From Varroa destructor (Eukaryota; Arthropoda; Arachnida; Mesostigmata; Varroidae), in NCBI RefSeq assembly GCF_002443255.2, contig NW_019211457.1, positions 40,771,126 to 40,835,125 on the forward strand: DNA of 64,000 bases, in the 5' to 3' direction. The notes under the pieces were generated by a model. It was not told the DNA's origin. It did no database searches and saw only the letters and a program-made list of their open reading frames with translations. This document shows positions 46,331 through 59,990 of the stretch, piece after piece; positions within the stretch are counted from its first letter, which is position 1; each line of letters opens with the position of its first letter. The position numbers and the translations under genes were made by a program.

Positions 46331-47930
46331 ATGCTATTATGAACCGACTAAGCGATGCACAAATCGAGAGACTGTAAAGCTAGTGTAAGATTGGATAGAG
46401 GTTACAGTAAAACAGGGAATGCTCCCGGAGGAGGTCGTTCGCAAGAGTCATATCGCTGTGCCTCGCATGGGTGGGGAGGCACTTACTGGTGTTCGGCAGC
46501 TATAAGCTGTGCAGGATCGAAATCGGTGCCTATTGGTATTATACCAGCACACCCCAAAATAAAAAAAGCTAGACACCAATATAGCGTGTAAGTACAGATG
46601 CAGTGATACCGAAAGTACATATGATTAATACCATTTATGTCATGTCAACTAACAATTAGTGACACGTGAATTGTTTGTAAACCGGTACTGAGCGCAGTAA
46701 TGAACGCTGGGTATAGTTGACGACAACTTGTGGTGAGTCCCTACAGAAGGGTCGTCAATGTTGAACGGTTTAAGCGATTTGTAAACGGATCTGCCTTCTC
46801 GATGCTGCCGCTATCCCATATCTATTGACCTGCGCGGAATAGCGAATTACAAAGGACGTCTCAAAGTGGCCTATGCAGTCGGCAAGGACAGAAAAAGAGC
46901 AACAATTTGTTCGAGTAAAAACCATCGCCTGTAAATGGTTGGTCAGCAGTTGCCGTTCGTAAAAAAGAAGAGATCAGGAAATGATGAGCCGACATTGGCA
47001 GCATATGATGCCAATAGTAACCAAAGATTGAAGTCGATGGTCGAAAAACAATTAGCGGAAGCTAACAATCTGAGTCATTGCAGTAATAATAATGTAAAAA
47101 GATCAACGAAAATAACATATAATTACAGCGTTATATGTTTAGGATGTTCGAAAACTCAAATTTCCTTGTGATATAAAAACTTTGTGATATATATTAAACA
47201 AGTGTATCATTGGCGTAGACTAGAAAAGAAAGAAAAAACATGTAATAGGCCTGCCCTTTAATCCTAGGTAGTAATTGTTTTCTTTGAAGAAGGGTGTCAG
47301 TCACCACAAATAATTGAAAATGCCCTTACTTCATTTACTGTAATTCCTAGATAATGTGAAAACAGACCTCCGATCATATCTGCTATCCGTGTAAGCTATT
47401 ACAGAAGGTAGCGAAGATTCGTGTGATCATGTCGGCGATACCGACTCTTCCAGCCTTCAATAGGCACGAACGAACTACGCTCCTTTGAGTTCGACACAAT
47501 TGTGACAAGCATGTCAGATAGCATGCTAAAAACTTCCCCAGATATATGACGTCGACAGAAAGTAAGTTTGATGAAAAGTGTCGTATTTGATCTGAATTCC
47601 TACAAAAACGCTACAAACGAATGTACGCAAAGTGCGAGTAAACAAGTGGCCTTTCTTAGGACATATCTTCCTGTATGAAATTTCCTTGCCAATATTACCT
47701 GCATGCGGTGTGGCAATGTTCCACTATGAGATGCACGACTTGCCACTCGTGTGTTGATAACACGCGTTTTGCTCCGTGATCCAGTTACGGTTTGAGAAAA
47801 CAAAAAAGGCCTGCCGATCTTGCCATAAAGGCGAGACTTGTGACGACCAACGCCTGTGAGCTACAAAGGATCAATACCCTATCTGGCTTCATATCATTCA
47901 GCTTAGTGTGACCTATAAATAACTGTTACG

Positions 47931-47960
47931 TATATATACATATATATATATATATATATA
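47931..47960. repeat. (TA)n microsatellite
   Basis: About 15 TA units with one ACA interruption. Confidence 0.95.
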
Positions 47961-48508
47961 CAGAACAACAATAACATCATCTCAAAACGCATCCGGTAGA
48001 GTTATCCGTCATGGCTGTGTTGTCAGTATAACCAAATCATCGGCTGAGGTCACTACGAAAGGTTTACATATGAGTTAAATAAACAATAAACAGAAATGCG
48101 AAATAAAGGAACTGGCCGCGCCTATCGGTTAAAATAGTCGAATAAAATGACCGATTCATATTGAATGGTATAACACCAATACGAAATATCACTAATATTA
48201 TTGTACATTCCAGTATATTGTTATCGATATGTTTTATTATATAAGTAACTTTTCGAAGCATCCTCTTGTACTTGCAAACTTATAATAAGAGCCCCTGTAA
48301 GACGCTACATACGTTAGCGTTAATCTATCCATATAATCTACCCATCTATCTATCTAAAATATGTTACTTAGCGATTCGGTCCGCTACATTTTGGCAAATG
48401 CAGAACGCAACGTTTATCAACCAATATGGAATATTCAGGTATCTACCAAACGGATGATAGTCCTCCTCATAATACGTCCATCGAAAATAAGAACGTGATT
48501 CCTTAAGG

Positions 48509-48839
48509 GTCTGTCTGTCTAATCTAGCTTTCTATGACTGTCTATCTATCTGTCTGTGTCTGCCTAATCTATCTGTCTGTCTGTGTCTATCTAATCTATC
48601 TATCTATATCTATATCTATATTTCTATCTATCTGTATCTATCTAATCGATCTATATCTACCTACCTATAACTATCTATATATCTAATCTATCTATATCTA
48701 TCTGTATCTGTATCTATCTAATCTATCTATCTGTATCTGTATCTATATATATCTATATCTATCTATCTAATCTATCTATATCTAAATCCATCTATTTATA
48801 TCTATGTACCTATATATCTATCTAATCTAATCTATCTGT
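48509..48839. repeat. Compound TCTA/TCTG tetranucleotide repeat
   Basis: About 330 bp of interrupted TCTA, TCTG and TATC units, with recurring longer words such as CTATCTAATCTATCTAT that form a loose higher-order repeat. A smaller related patch lies at about 48326-48357. The interruptions indicate an old tract with repeated rearrangement. Confidence 0.95.
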
Positions 48840-49640
48840 TGTACGTAGTAATAACAAAGAGGGAGTCAAATGAAAAAGCATATACCTTTACCCAGTGTTT
48901 CCACCTCCAGGTGAAAGCTATACACTTGAGCGAACTACTCTAATTTATTTAGACCTTTATTCAATGTACTGAGCTTTAATTAGTTGCACCGTCTATACAT
49001 TTATTTAGACAATATTTATGCTGGAGGCCGACAAATGCTTCATCCTCGATACGATGACCGAAGATCAGAGATGGGCATCTGCAGTACTTCCGACAGTCTC
49101 CGTGTAGTTCTGACTTATTCCGTTGTTCAACGATTTTCAGCAATGACATGTTTTTAGGGACATTGAGAACATATCAGGCACTGATGTTGCCTCTTCGAAG
49201 GACTGGCCTGTTTTTTGGCGAGCCAGCGTAAGAAACATATTTGATTTTGGTAGTGGTCCAAAAATAGACGTTTCTTTTTGATTGTATTATTTCAGCAGAT
49301 TTTTTTTGCAAAGCAAGTAATATTTCTCATACAACATTAAGTACAATTTAATTGTTTTCTTACGATCGGAATACGTTGATACACTTCAGACAATTAAGCG
49401 TGGTGTAATACGTTAGCAAACGAGTATTAGAACAGAATCGCGACTGAGCCCCTTTTCTGTACGACCATTTTTGCAAGTTCTACGCTGTCTAAAGAATGTT
49501 CTCCGTAGCTGTCCTTCATAGCTGTTAGTTCGTATACGCTTATTGAATGAAGTCACCATACTAAAGATACATTTTCAATGTTTTTTTTATTTCAAGCTAT
49601 TTTTTTTTCTATTTCGCTATTTTTGGCGTAAAAACGACCG

Positions 49641-51720
49641 TCAGCATCATCTGTACTTTAGAGGTCCACTTGTTGCCTACGCGGATGTCTTCCCCATTCA
49701 CCATATTGGGTCCAAGAGATACATACAATGGCAGAGGACCCGACAGCATCTGTCATTCCTCGAGCAATCTGCTTTCGTTGCTCGTACAGCCTCCTTCAGT
49801 CGCGATTATTTCTTCTCTCCCCTTCTCTTTCCTAAAAGACTTTCTGTACTAACCGCCCCTGTTCCGTCGTAGTCCAACTATCTTTGTCGAGAAGGGAAAC
49901 ACGATCTAATCCCGCATTTCGGAGGATTCATCCGTACGGGTCAAGGCCGCTTTACAAGAAGTCCTTGCTGCCTTCTTTCTATCTAATGGATCGACAATGT
50001 TCTTTCTGGTGAAGGTTAAACGTATTTTGTGAAAGTAATAGTAACAGCAGGAGCTGTGGCAGTGTTAGATGCAGTAAAGAAGAGCAAAGGTTTTTGGCCG
50101 TAGACCTTTTTCAAAGACGCCTCTATACCAGACGCATAGCATCCCGTACAGCAGCCAAGGTAGACTGTCGTTGTACATGCCTTTATAATGAGAGTTCCTC
50201 CCGACAGCTTTCCCCCGACGGCCCTTTGCTGGCCCCCGTATTTTCCTCTCCAAAAGTCGTTCCGTATGACGAACAAAGCGCTCCCGTGAAATCGAACACC
50301 TCAATTCATCTTTTCAAGCCAATATTTTGTTAGCATTTTAACAAGCAACTACAACAGGGCAAGTTGCTTTGAAAAAATCTGCGTGCTTACTAATGTTCAG
50401 GCAACTAAATGTCTGGCTGGCTGACTGACTGCGTCTTGCGCTTTCGCGAACTAAATGCACGGTAGCTTTAGTTGCTGTGAAAACAACGGTCACACAACGA
50501 GGTCCAAATACGATTGAGTACGTAGAAGAAGAACAAAACAATTGAAACCGTGCCCGTAGCCCGATTCTTCCCACCGACAGCGAGTCCCCTTAGGCAAGCC
50601 CTCCTATGATCATTCTGTAACGGAATTATGCTAATAATATATATATATATGTAAATCTTTTTACGATTTAAAAGTCTTCCCTTGTTGTCGCACTTTTGAA
50701 TGGCTCTTAACTCGTTCATAAATCTTTTATGTAAACACCTTATATTAACAGCTCTAAACGTAGGTTATATTTTATAATATTCGTAACAATTTTCCTTCAC
50801 CGAAAAGGTCACCCTGGGGAAATACCCCCAGCACTATTATCGCTTATACGAATATGACTCACGTGCATATGATTTCTATGCTACTAAACACTTCCTTCAG
50901 CTAGGTCTTCGCAGACTCCAACAGTCGATACAACCTGCAATACTAAGCATTATATCTTGTTAACACGTTTATGTAACTTTGTACTTTACCTATTCGTTGT
51001 CGATAGATCATAGGCGTCTATAAGCCATATTCAATAAAACATTTATTTTAAATCAAGTAGAACTTGATTCAAAATAAATGTAGGCATGCTTGGACCAGAC
51101 GTACGGCAAGCTAAGATCGAAAGAACCAGGAAAAAGAGTCTGTCTAGCTGCTGTACTGCGCCGTAGCTATCTAGAACTAGCTTGAGCGGCTGGTGTAGGC
51201 GCCAGCGCCCTTACTTTATGGGTTACTGCTGGTCAAGCTTGGAACAAAAGTGCGATAATTAACATGGGATCCTTCAAGGAGGGAGGGGGATGGGGGGGGG
51301 GGGGGGACTAAACGCGGAGGGACGTCGGGGAGCTAAGGAAGAGCGGGTAGCAGCAGGCTAACAGCAAAGAGTAAAAGCGGGGTGTGGGATTATCTTGAGT
51401 GGGATCTGCCGCCGCTGCTGCTGATGATGAAAAAGCTGGTGCACAGGGACGGCTGTCACTGGCCTTCCGGTAGCCTAGGGGCCTTACCAGCTAATAACAC
51501 GTCGAACTAACATCCTCTCTCTTCGGAGAGTAGTGCCGAATGGGTGTCTCAAGAGGCTGCTACAGCCACCCACACTACTTCGCATATGCTTCTGCTTACC
51601 ATCACTGTTAGTGTACTGCTATCCCAGCATCGCTGCTATTACTAGCGCTAACTAACGGTGGTGCACGCGATTCTCGTTATTATGGCAAATTGTACAACGG
51701 CAGGAGGTTTTTATGCTAAC
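49641..51720. other. GC-richer segments around AT-rich DNA
   Basis: GC-richer at about 49660-50340 and 51130-51720. (TA)n lies at 50636-50652. A G-run of about 14 bases is embedded in purine-rich DNA at 51280-51306. No gene was recognised. Confidence 0.45.
51039..51081. repeat. AT-rich near-perfect hairpin
   Basis: Arms 51039-51058 and 51062-51081 pair at 19 of 20 positions (one A/C mismatch) with a 3-nt loop AGA. The outer part is ACATTTATTTT against AAAATAAATGT. The tiny loop suggests a palindromic insertion or the tip of a small inverted-repeat element more than a microRNA. Confidence 0.6.
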
Positions 51721-54700
51721 TGTACACAGCCAAATACTGATGGACATTATATTGGTTGACGGGAATGCTAGAAACTTTTAGGGTGACGAATGACTCACCT
51801 AAAAAAAGTAATTCGTCGCTGCTCTAAGTTATTCAGTACAACGAAGATGAAGTGCGGATATAGCCTGCTTCGTTTTAGGATCTATGTCGAGTACTTATGA
51901 CGCCAATGATCGGCGTCGAAAACGATATTTTTGCCCTGTGTAAGCTATCGGTTTTTTCGTATAGCGGTGAACGGATTCATGTTACTGAAGTATAGCAGAA
52001 TATGTAGTCGCTGTGTTTTTTTCGCAAACAGCATAAATAGATATAATATTTCTAAATTCTCTTCCTAAGCGCACGTAAGTTTGGCTGAAGTATGATGCCC
52101 TCTGACAAAGGCTCTCTAGCCGCGTCGCCGTGCTGTCATCCTTCATAAGTGTAAAATACGGTTAATTATTGGACAAATTAAGTTGACTCTAGCCTTGAAA
52201 CTGTTGCAGACCTATTTTAGACCGTTTCTATCAACGTGGATACACAACAATAATTGTCCACGCCTTGATATGATTTGAATACACCATGAATACCGCAATA
52301 TCTCGTTGGGAAAGTGCCAGCCTCCCCGGTTTTCTTATCCCGATTAATCTTATGTATAGCTGTAGCTTATATAGGTTGACTTAGGAAGAATCAACAGTCT
52401 TCTCCGAAGTATCATTATGCCTTGGCCAACCTTTTCACTAAAGAGGTCATCTGCCACGAACAGATAAGGCTAATTGTGGTGATTTGTGGTACCGTCCAAC
52501 AGTCCTTAAGTTCACTAGAAGTTTTTATATATTCTCTGTGTTATAACATATAACATGTGCATGCTTTATCGATAGATATATAGATACATTGTTACGTTTC
52601 ACGCATCTATCCGCCTTGCCGACCGCTTTGCATGATCAGTTGCACCGCTGTCCTTACCATATTGATGTGACACTAGTACATAGTATAATAACGTTGAATA
52701 GATGAACCACTTGGGTTCCTATCATACCTTGTATCTATTTAGCTACAACGGCTTACGCCAACACTGTGAATAATATCTATAAAGCTCTCTTTTTTTTCCC
52801 AGTACTATTAATAACGCTACTCTTAATACGCAAGTGATGTTTCAAATCGTTATGAGGCGTAACACGCTAGCGGAATTTCTCGAAGATTTGGGAAGGGGCG
52901 TTCTGAACGTGCTTCGAAAAATTGGACGTATTCTGCTTTTGTTGATATGTACAGTCTATGTCCCAATGGTTTGCCTCGTAAACACCGGGTGCTGGAGAGC
53001 TTCAGCGATTTGTTCCACGCAATAGTTGAATTTCATCAAAATACTTCGTGTCGCGTCAACTACGAAGTCGTGTGGCGTTTCGGAAGAAAAACAAAACCTT
53101 ATTAAGCCATTTGTCTTTGATATGAGTTTAAGATACCTCGTCGATCGAATTTCGACCGTGAGACGACACCTCCTCCGTACCACAGGACCTTTAAATGACC
53201 TTTATTGTCGATACTTGATAACAGCTTATATAAATAATTGGTTTTCGTGATCTCGCGAACTCTGCGCTATTCCATGATCGTATGGGATAATTTCATTTTT
53301 GAGTATATATCCTATGTGAGTATAACTTTGGTTCTTCATTGCAGCTTGTGCTGTTAGGTGGTCAAGGCTCACATCTGCCTATCTTGACTATGAACAATGA
53401 TTGCTAGAAGCACGTGCTAGCGTTGGCCATTCATCTGATTATGCGAGGATATGCCACTACAAAGAATAGTGGGACGCTGTTTCATAGGCCATTTGGTCCT
53501 TTATTGAAGGTCATCCATTCTAGACATGTAGATGTATTTCCCTAATATTCTAGTTGGATTATCGGGTTGTGGAAATAATTAGCTATTTATCCAATGCTTA
53601 ATGAACGACATAAAAAATGAATCCGGCTTCAGTTGACTGATCCACCGGAGGTAACGGTGAATTAACGCGATACACTGTCAATGGGAAAGCTTAAAGCATT
53701 AGTAGTGTATTGTTCTGCGAAAAAATTTTTGTGAACGTATAGTTTCGTATGTAGTCCTATGTTTTTGTTTTCTATTTTTCTTCTATTTGGGAAAAGAAAA
53801 AAAGGCCAAATTAAACAAATTCTAAGTGTGCTACCAGAAAAAGTTATAGCTATGATAACATAGGTCAAGCATGTTTTCGTTGTTGTTTTATGCCATTCGT
53901 TCTCGATTAATTATGCAATCAAGCAGAACAAAAAAATTGCTTACAAATGCGACGATAGCGTTCCGCGACAAACATTTTATGTGGATTTTACCATTTTCAA
54001 ATAGAATACGTCAGTAATGTTTTTCAAGCGTCATATACAATTTATAGCTCCGCCGTTGAGAGTTTAGTCCGAAAGGGGTAACGCCATAGGGTTGTATACG
54101 AATGTTTCAAATACCCAGGCACTATTCAGACTTCCCTAATATTCAAAAATGATTGACCCCACAATATAGACAAGGGAAGAAAGCACCGTTGTGCTTTCAT
54201 ATCAGGAAATCATCATAAATATTGGCTATAAACGCATTATGATTTACTGCAACGACACAAATTGTTGCAATCGTCAATGACTGTATCTTGGGGGATACTC
54301 TTAGAGCTTTAGTGGCTCTGAACCCTCAACTTTTCCACCATATAAAAGCTATCTTTTTCTTTTTAGATGAAATCTCTTTTGATCGACTTATCTATTCAAA
54401 GCGCACATCTTTACCACGTTAAAACATGTGTGCAATACGTGTTTAGTGTCGAAACGTGCTTGCCGTAAATAATATAGCATATATACTAGAAAAGTATAAA
54501 TAATATCATATCAATATATGGCAGCATTACTAACGTATTTGGTCAGTTTTCCTACTAAATCAGCAAGCGGTTACTATCAGATAAATTTTAATAAACACAG
54601 CTATAGTGAAATTCTAATAAATAATTCTACTAAATACAAATTTGGGTGGCCACGTAACGTACGGCGGTTTTAGCCGTCTCCGTCGTGACCACATGTATAC

Positions 54701-54950
54701 GCTATACTAGGTCGTGTACACTTTCAGACTGACTGTACAAAGGCAGTAAAGAGTCATAGGCAAATATATATATATATATATATATATAGTAATACGTATA
54801 TATTTTTTAGGGATACTGATGATATCATGATCATATAATAGTTTTTAAAACGGTTTTTTTTTAATTTTAGTCAGTATAAAGATATTTTCCCGCCTGTATT
54901 CTGTATCGCTCCGTATCACCATCTTCTAAGCACAAGCAAAATGAACTAAT
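51721..54950. other. AT-rich non-coding region
   Basis: Frames at 52834-53025 and 53026-53250 are short and unrecognised. A (TA)n tract is at 54763-54788. Nothing else was seen. Confidence 0.5.
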
Positions 54951-55068
54951 GGTAGATCAACCACGGACGGGAAAAATGATAACCTCTACTATCTTCTGGG
55001 TTCGAAATCGAAACCCTGGGTTCAAAATAGGCTTCCCTTCTGCTTCAGTCATATGAGAGAGAAAGAGT

Positions 55069-55356
55069 ATGGGACAATTCACGGAACACACTGCCAATGC
55101 CCTTGAAGTCGCTTCCTCCGGGGCACGCGAAGAAGAAAAAAATCGAGGACGAAAAGCGGCTAGGCGAAGTATAAAAATCACCCGGCTTCGAATCGAATCC
55201 AAACTCGAACTTTTTCCGGGTCTCGACGACAATCTCTTAGAGCCCAAAGCCAGCTTGGCTGGCCAGCGCGTCATTCTATGGGGACAACGACCACTTTGCC
55301 CTAACGCGTCTTTACGTAGAATCGGCACGTTGTACCCGTGTAGAAGCGGCTTATGA
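55069..55356 (+). CDS. Hypothetical 95-residue ORF (weak)
   Basis: An ATG at 55069 with good context (A at -3, G at +4) opens 95 codons. A TCAGTC initiator-like word at 55045-55050 sits 22 bases upstream. The predicted peptide is charged and largely helical in character, with EEEKNRGRKAARR near residues 25-37 and no Cys/His pattern, signal peptide or membrane segment. I do not recognise it. The opposite strand is open for 123 codons over the same DNA (54957-55328), which weakens the case because composition alone may keep frames open here. Confidence 0.18.
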   Translation: MGQFTEHTANALEVASSGAREEEKNRGRKAARRSIKITRLRIESKLELFPGLDDNLLEPKASLAGQRVILWGQRPLCPNASLRRIGTLYPCRSGL

Positions 55357-58300
55357 AAGCTGCAACGTTACAAAGGATAAGAAGCCGATGGCAGTGACAG
55401 CGATGGCCTCGGATTCGAGTTATGGCAGGGTATTTGTGGAGCAGCTTTCCACTCAGTCTCGTAGGCTGTGCTCCCTGTTCGGTAGTTTGAAGTGAGTGAA
55501 CGTGGGCCTATTCGAGTGGAGTTTGCAATAGAGCGCCGACGGGAACGATCAAAGGGAGGAGGAATCGCTTTGCCATAGGAAAACTGGCTGTTTCGTAGAT
55601 GATGCAGGCATACAGACAGTCAGCCAGTGACCCTGTTTCGTTCTGTGGCCGTAAAATTGACCGTGCTTCACTGTCGCTAGTAGCGCAATGCTCGAAAAAT
55701 TTAGTTGATCCTTCGTGCATAATGAGTTTGCCGAGGACAGCGCAAGGGTTTGATCGTCTTTCCCGTCTATGCGCCACTCAGCGAAAAGGCTAAATATCTG
55801 TGGCAGTGATTGCGGCGGCGAGTGTCGAGGCTGATTTCGTATTAAACAAATTAGACTTCTTCTCCACAAACCGCGTAGTGTCTCCGATACGCCATCTTTC
55901 GATTGAAATAGGTAAGGTCCTACAAGACCTTCTCAAATCTTCGCTTACCTGTTGAGATTTATTAGGATATAACTTCTTGTTACATGAATGTGACACTTAC
56001 ATCGCCATAAGAACAAAAAAATTGAATTTTTCTTATTACTGCTATGCGTCAAGTTAACTATAATGCCAAAGGAGGTAGATGCGGTCGAGGTACCGCATAT
56101 GTCTATGAGTGGCGAGACACAGGAACGAGCCCGCATAAATACACCCGGATGTGTACTTCAAAGGGCTTCAACTACTTTTCCTTTAAAATGTAGTTAACTG
56201 ACAATCTGATATAGACATAGTTTTATTAATAATTGAACTGCGTTTGCAAGAAAATAGTTTTCCTTAAGAGACTTATATAGAAGTTGTAACCAGCAGCCGA
56301 AAATGAATTTCCCAATTATGATGGTTATCTTCAGCGAGCGAAAAGAACTCACAAAAATCTTCTTGTTAATAGGTGAACATTGATGCGTTTATGCATTACC
56401 AACTAACCAACTTTTGCATATTTAATATAATTAAAGTCGTCTGTCGCAGTTAATTCTAGTACAACAACTATTTTATATCAGGAAAGAAGGGGACTGGTAG
56501 AGGAAGCGACAAGGAACGTTTTATACAAAAATGTTGACGTTAACAGTTCGCCAGCTTTCCAACAATCACGTAAATAATGCGAAACCATTAGTACGTAGTC
56601 GCGGCCAGAACAATACGTCGTCTTGACGTTGGTGAGAATGAACGCTTCATCGGCAGCCGAGCATAACCCCCACTAACTGCCTTCCTCTGCACCGATAGTA
56701 TCAACGGCGTCTCCAGAATTCGCTAAATTTATGGCGACCATTATTCCACGATGACAGCACGAGCAGGGACACTTACAAAGAGTTGCATGCGTACTGTTTG
56801 CATTTATGAAGAAGGCAAACGTCAGTGGGGGGCGGACAAGAGAAGGAGGGAGGAAGTCGGGGGTAGCGAGCGCGTGCGATGTTGAATTGCATTCCGCACG
56901 TTATAGTAGGTGAATAAACAGAGGTCGGCGCTCTAAGACAGTAGCCCGTCAATGCCCGGTAGTAATTAGACCCTAGCAAGTCTTCTGGAACCTTAGTCGC
57001 GGTAAAGCTGCTTGTAAGGATATCTATCTTAAATAGACGAATATAAACATGTATAAGTATGGAAGAGCTTTAAGTGTTACAATTTTCTCGTATCCAAGAG
57101 AACTGCTGCCGAATATCTATCTAATAAAGACCTTTTATCTGTAAGCAACTTTAAAAGTATTATAAACCAACTGCAGCGTGCTTAGGTGTTTAGGTTAAGT
57201 CCAAAAGTTGTCGTTACATCCTAGCCTGTGCCTCAGTAAAGTAACACTACTCATATGACATTTTCTCATAAAATCATATACGATCTAAGAGTAATAATAT
57301 GTTGGTGACAACCAGTGATGTCATTGATTAAGTGTACACTGAAAAGTAACTTCGTAACAATTGAGAAAGATAGCCAACAGCTGATTTAGTCATTTCAAGT
57401 TGTATGCAAAAGTAGAGTTGATAAATATAAATAACTTTCTAGTGGTATAAGTATTGTAGTCTAATACAGGAACTTAAATGGATTGCTGTCTAACTTTCTA
57501 GTAAACAGTAAATCGTATATTTGTTTAAAAGGCGGATATTTAGATCTACTATGAGTGCCTATTTTGTATCGATCGATGTTTCTTGCCTATGTATTTGTTA
57601 CACTCACAGGGGTGTATCATCAAGGCTAGACGACTGACGAGCTACGATAGAATGGCCGTATATACGCGTACCTACCGTCATCAAACTAACTAGTCGTTCC
57701 TATTGACCGTACGCTTGTAGACTTAATATACGATCGACACCCTCCATCTAAAACTACGGTATATGGCATATTTTACAGCGAATTCACCTATTCATGTATA
57801 GCCTAAAAGTAAAACGTTTCAGTGGTTTCACCTGCAGTCATCCGTATCGCCGTTATTCCTATTTGGCGTGCTTTTTTCCACTGTCAGCCCGTTTCAATAA
57901 GCTTGAAAGCTTCAAATTATCGAAATAAGCTCAGTCAAGGAGAAGCTGCCGATTTATACTATCTATCTTGCAACATCTTATTCACTGAAGCATGAAGGAA
58001 ACCGGAGCATATTTCAAACACCGCAAATATACTGAAGCTTATTTGTCTATAAAACACATGTAGCATGATATACGTTAAATAGGCAAGCTGGAATGAGTAA
58101 GCCTCGTCTATTTTAGACTCTCTATATCCCACAGAACGCGGCACACTCAGTTGGAATTATTCAATCAGCCCGAGACGTTCGCATAGAATGCGTTTACGTA
58201 CGTCAATGGGAAACGTATCTGCGTAGTACGATTGAATTCAAATAGACGCTACGTCAAAATGGCTGGTGTGAGCGCTATGCAAGATAAAAAACGGGCAGCG

Positions 58301-59990
58301 TGACAAAACGACTAAGTGTAGTATAGCATGAAATGCTATTGGGTGTTAATTAAGAGCTAGGCTGCAGCTTCTCGCCAGACTCTGTCATTACTGCGACGGT
58401 AGACGGTAAACAAAGTTAGTTCTACTTAAGTTTCTCTTACAGTTCACGTAACACTGTCGACTGAGAATCATTCGCCTCCATTATGTATTTGGATCGATAG
58501 ATGTCTATGGTCGTCAAATCAATCGTAATAGAATCTTTAAAAAAGACACATTTGGTAATTGCTAACTTCATTCAAAAAAAACCCATATATTGAGATTTTT
58601 TTAACAGTTATAAAGTTTCTATGACATATTGGGATGTGGATTAAAAAGTAAATGAGAAATACTGATTATATACTAACACTCTATAGCCGTTAGAAGTACC
58701 GCTTTAAACTCATCATATCTAACACTTCTGAAGACCTACTTAGTTTTGAAAGAATAAAATTCACCTAGGCCTGCTGTGCTGGTCTTCTCTCATTTGAGCC
58801 AAATCACGCTGATTTCGTCAGATATAAATTGAATAGTGAGCCTTGTTATTGCTTCTTGCCCGAACTTTTAATAACTGAACATTGTTACCTCTACAGATAT
58901 ATTTCATATAATCTACTGATCATTCGCATTATGTCCACGTATTTACGCAGGTAGTAGGTGGACATTTGGCTAAATTAAACACGACATACTATTTTACTAC
59001 TTGTATTTTTATAGTTCAAATATTAACGGAAAATTCTGCTTCATTTAGTCAGGTACGGCTTGTACTGGGTCTCTCTACAGTATACACTATTATTTTACAT
59101 TAAAGCTCATAAAAATCAAAACAGCATAAAATTACGCCTATCAAGGCTTTCACGTTTAGAGTTACACTGTACCCTCTCTGTCTCTCTAGCTCTCTCTCTC
59201 TCTCCCTCTCTCTCTCTCTCTCTCGATATATATATATATATGTATACTCGACGATGCGATTGATCATTCCGAACACAAAAGCTCAATTTCCTTTAAGATG
59301 TTTGTTTGTTTGTTTGTTTGTTTGTTTATGCTTCCTCAAGTGCGAACTGAAATAAACATCACATTCTGTTCAATACAACTGTTTACTTGGTTAGCATTTT
59401 AGGCTGTATACGTATATGCTGATGTAAATAACAAGACGGATTCCTTAATCAATTGTTAAGCCAGAAGGTTTAGATCAGGACCAATTAACTAGCAAAGCTG
59501 TGCGGCCTGCCAGAGACCATCTCCTGTTCGATGTAGACTTAAGGCATCTGTTAGGTTGCACCACGACCATCATATACGCAGATATGGAAGAGCGAGACAA
59601 GATGGCGCATATTACCTATGTGCACCTATATATACATCTGCCGTAAACAGAGAGTGTAGTGTCAGTTCTGAACTTAACTTAGATAAGTGTTCCACCTTCG
59701 CGCTTCCGCAGATGGATAAAGGTATCTATATAGGCATTATTTCACCGGTGCTGCCTTCTCTCTTATCAGTCTTTCCCATGCTAATAGTTATCCGGGGCGA
59801 CCATAAATTCAGTCATCTGATTGCAAAGTTTGTTTCAACTCGGCCCTTGTCAACCGAGAATAGAGAAATTCTTGTCAAAATTTTAAGGAGACCTGTAATC
59901 ACGACAGAGCACATTTATCGATGTTTCACGTTTTAGATTTAGTTTATTGGATCTAAACCACTTTGTCACCTCCCAGCAAACCTCAGCCAT
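55357..59990. other. Mostly AT-rich non-coding region
   Basis: GC-richer tails at 55360-55800 and 56590-56980, AT-rich elsewhere. A 7-bp perfect stem ATAGCAT / ATGCTAT lies at about 58324-58340. Dinucleotide and tetranucleotide repeats at 59173-59328 are listed separately. A 126-codon frame at 59556-59936 lacks an ATG start and looks random. Confidence 0.45.
59173..59328. repeat. Cluster of (TC)n, (TA)n and (TTTG)n microsatellites
   Basis: (TC)n at 59173-59224 has a few interruptions, (TA)n is at 59226-59242, and seven TTTG units are at 59301-59328, in quick succession. Confidence 0.95.

Larger units (their letters stand above)
46331..49640. other. AT-rich non-coding region with microsatellites
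   Basis: No gene was recognised. A (TA)n tract at 47931-47960 and the large TCTA/TCTG tract at 48509-48839 are the main content. Confidence 0.55.

Noticed and set aside
54950..55010. GGTTCGAAATC with a TGGTAGATCA upstream, resembling tRNA or SINE promoter boxes
   Set aside because: The spacing is possible but no acceptor or anticodon stem could be drawn, and no tail or target-site duplication was seen.
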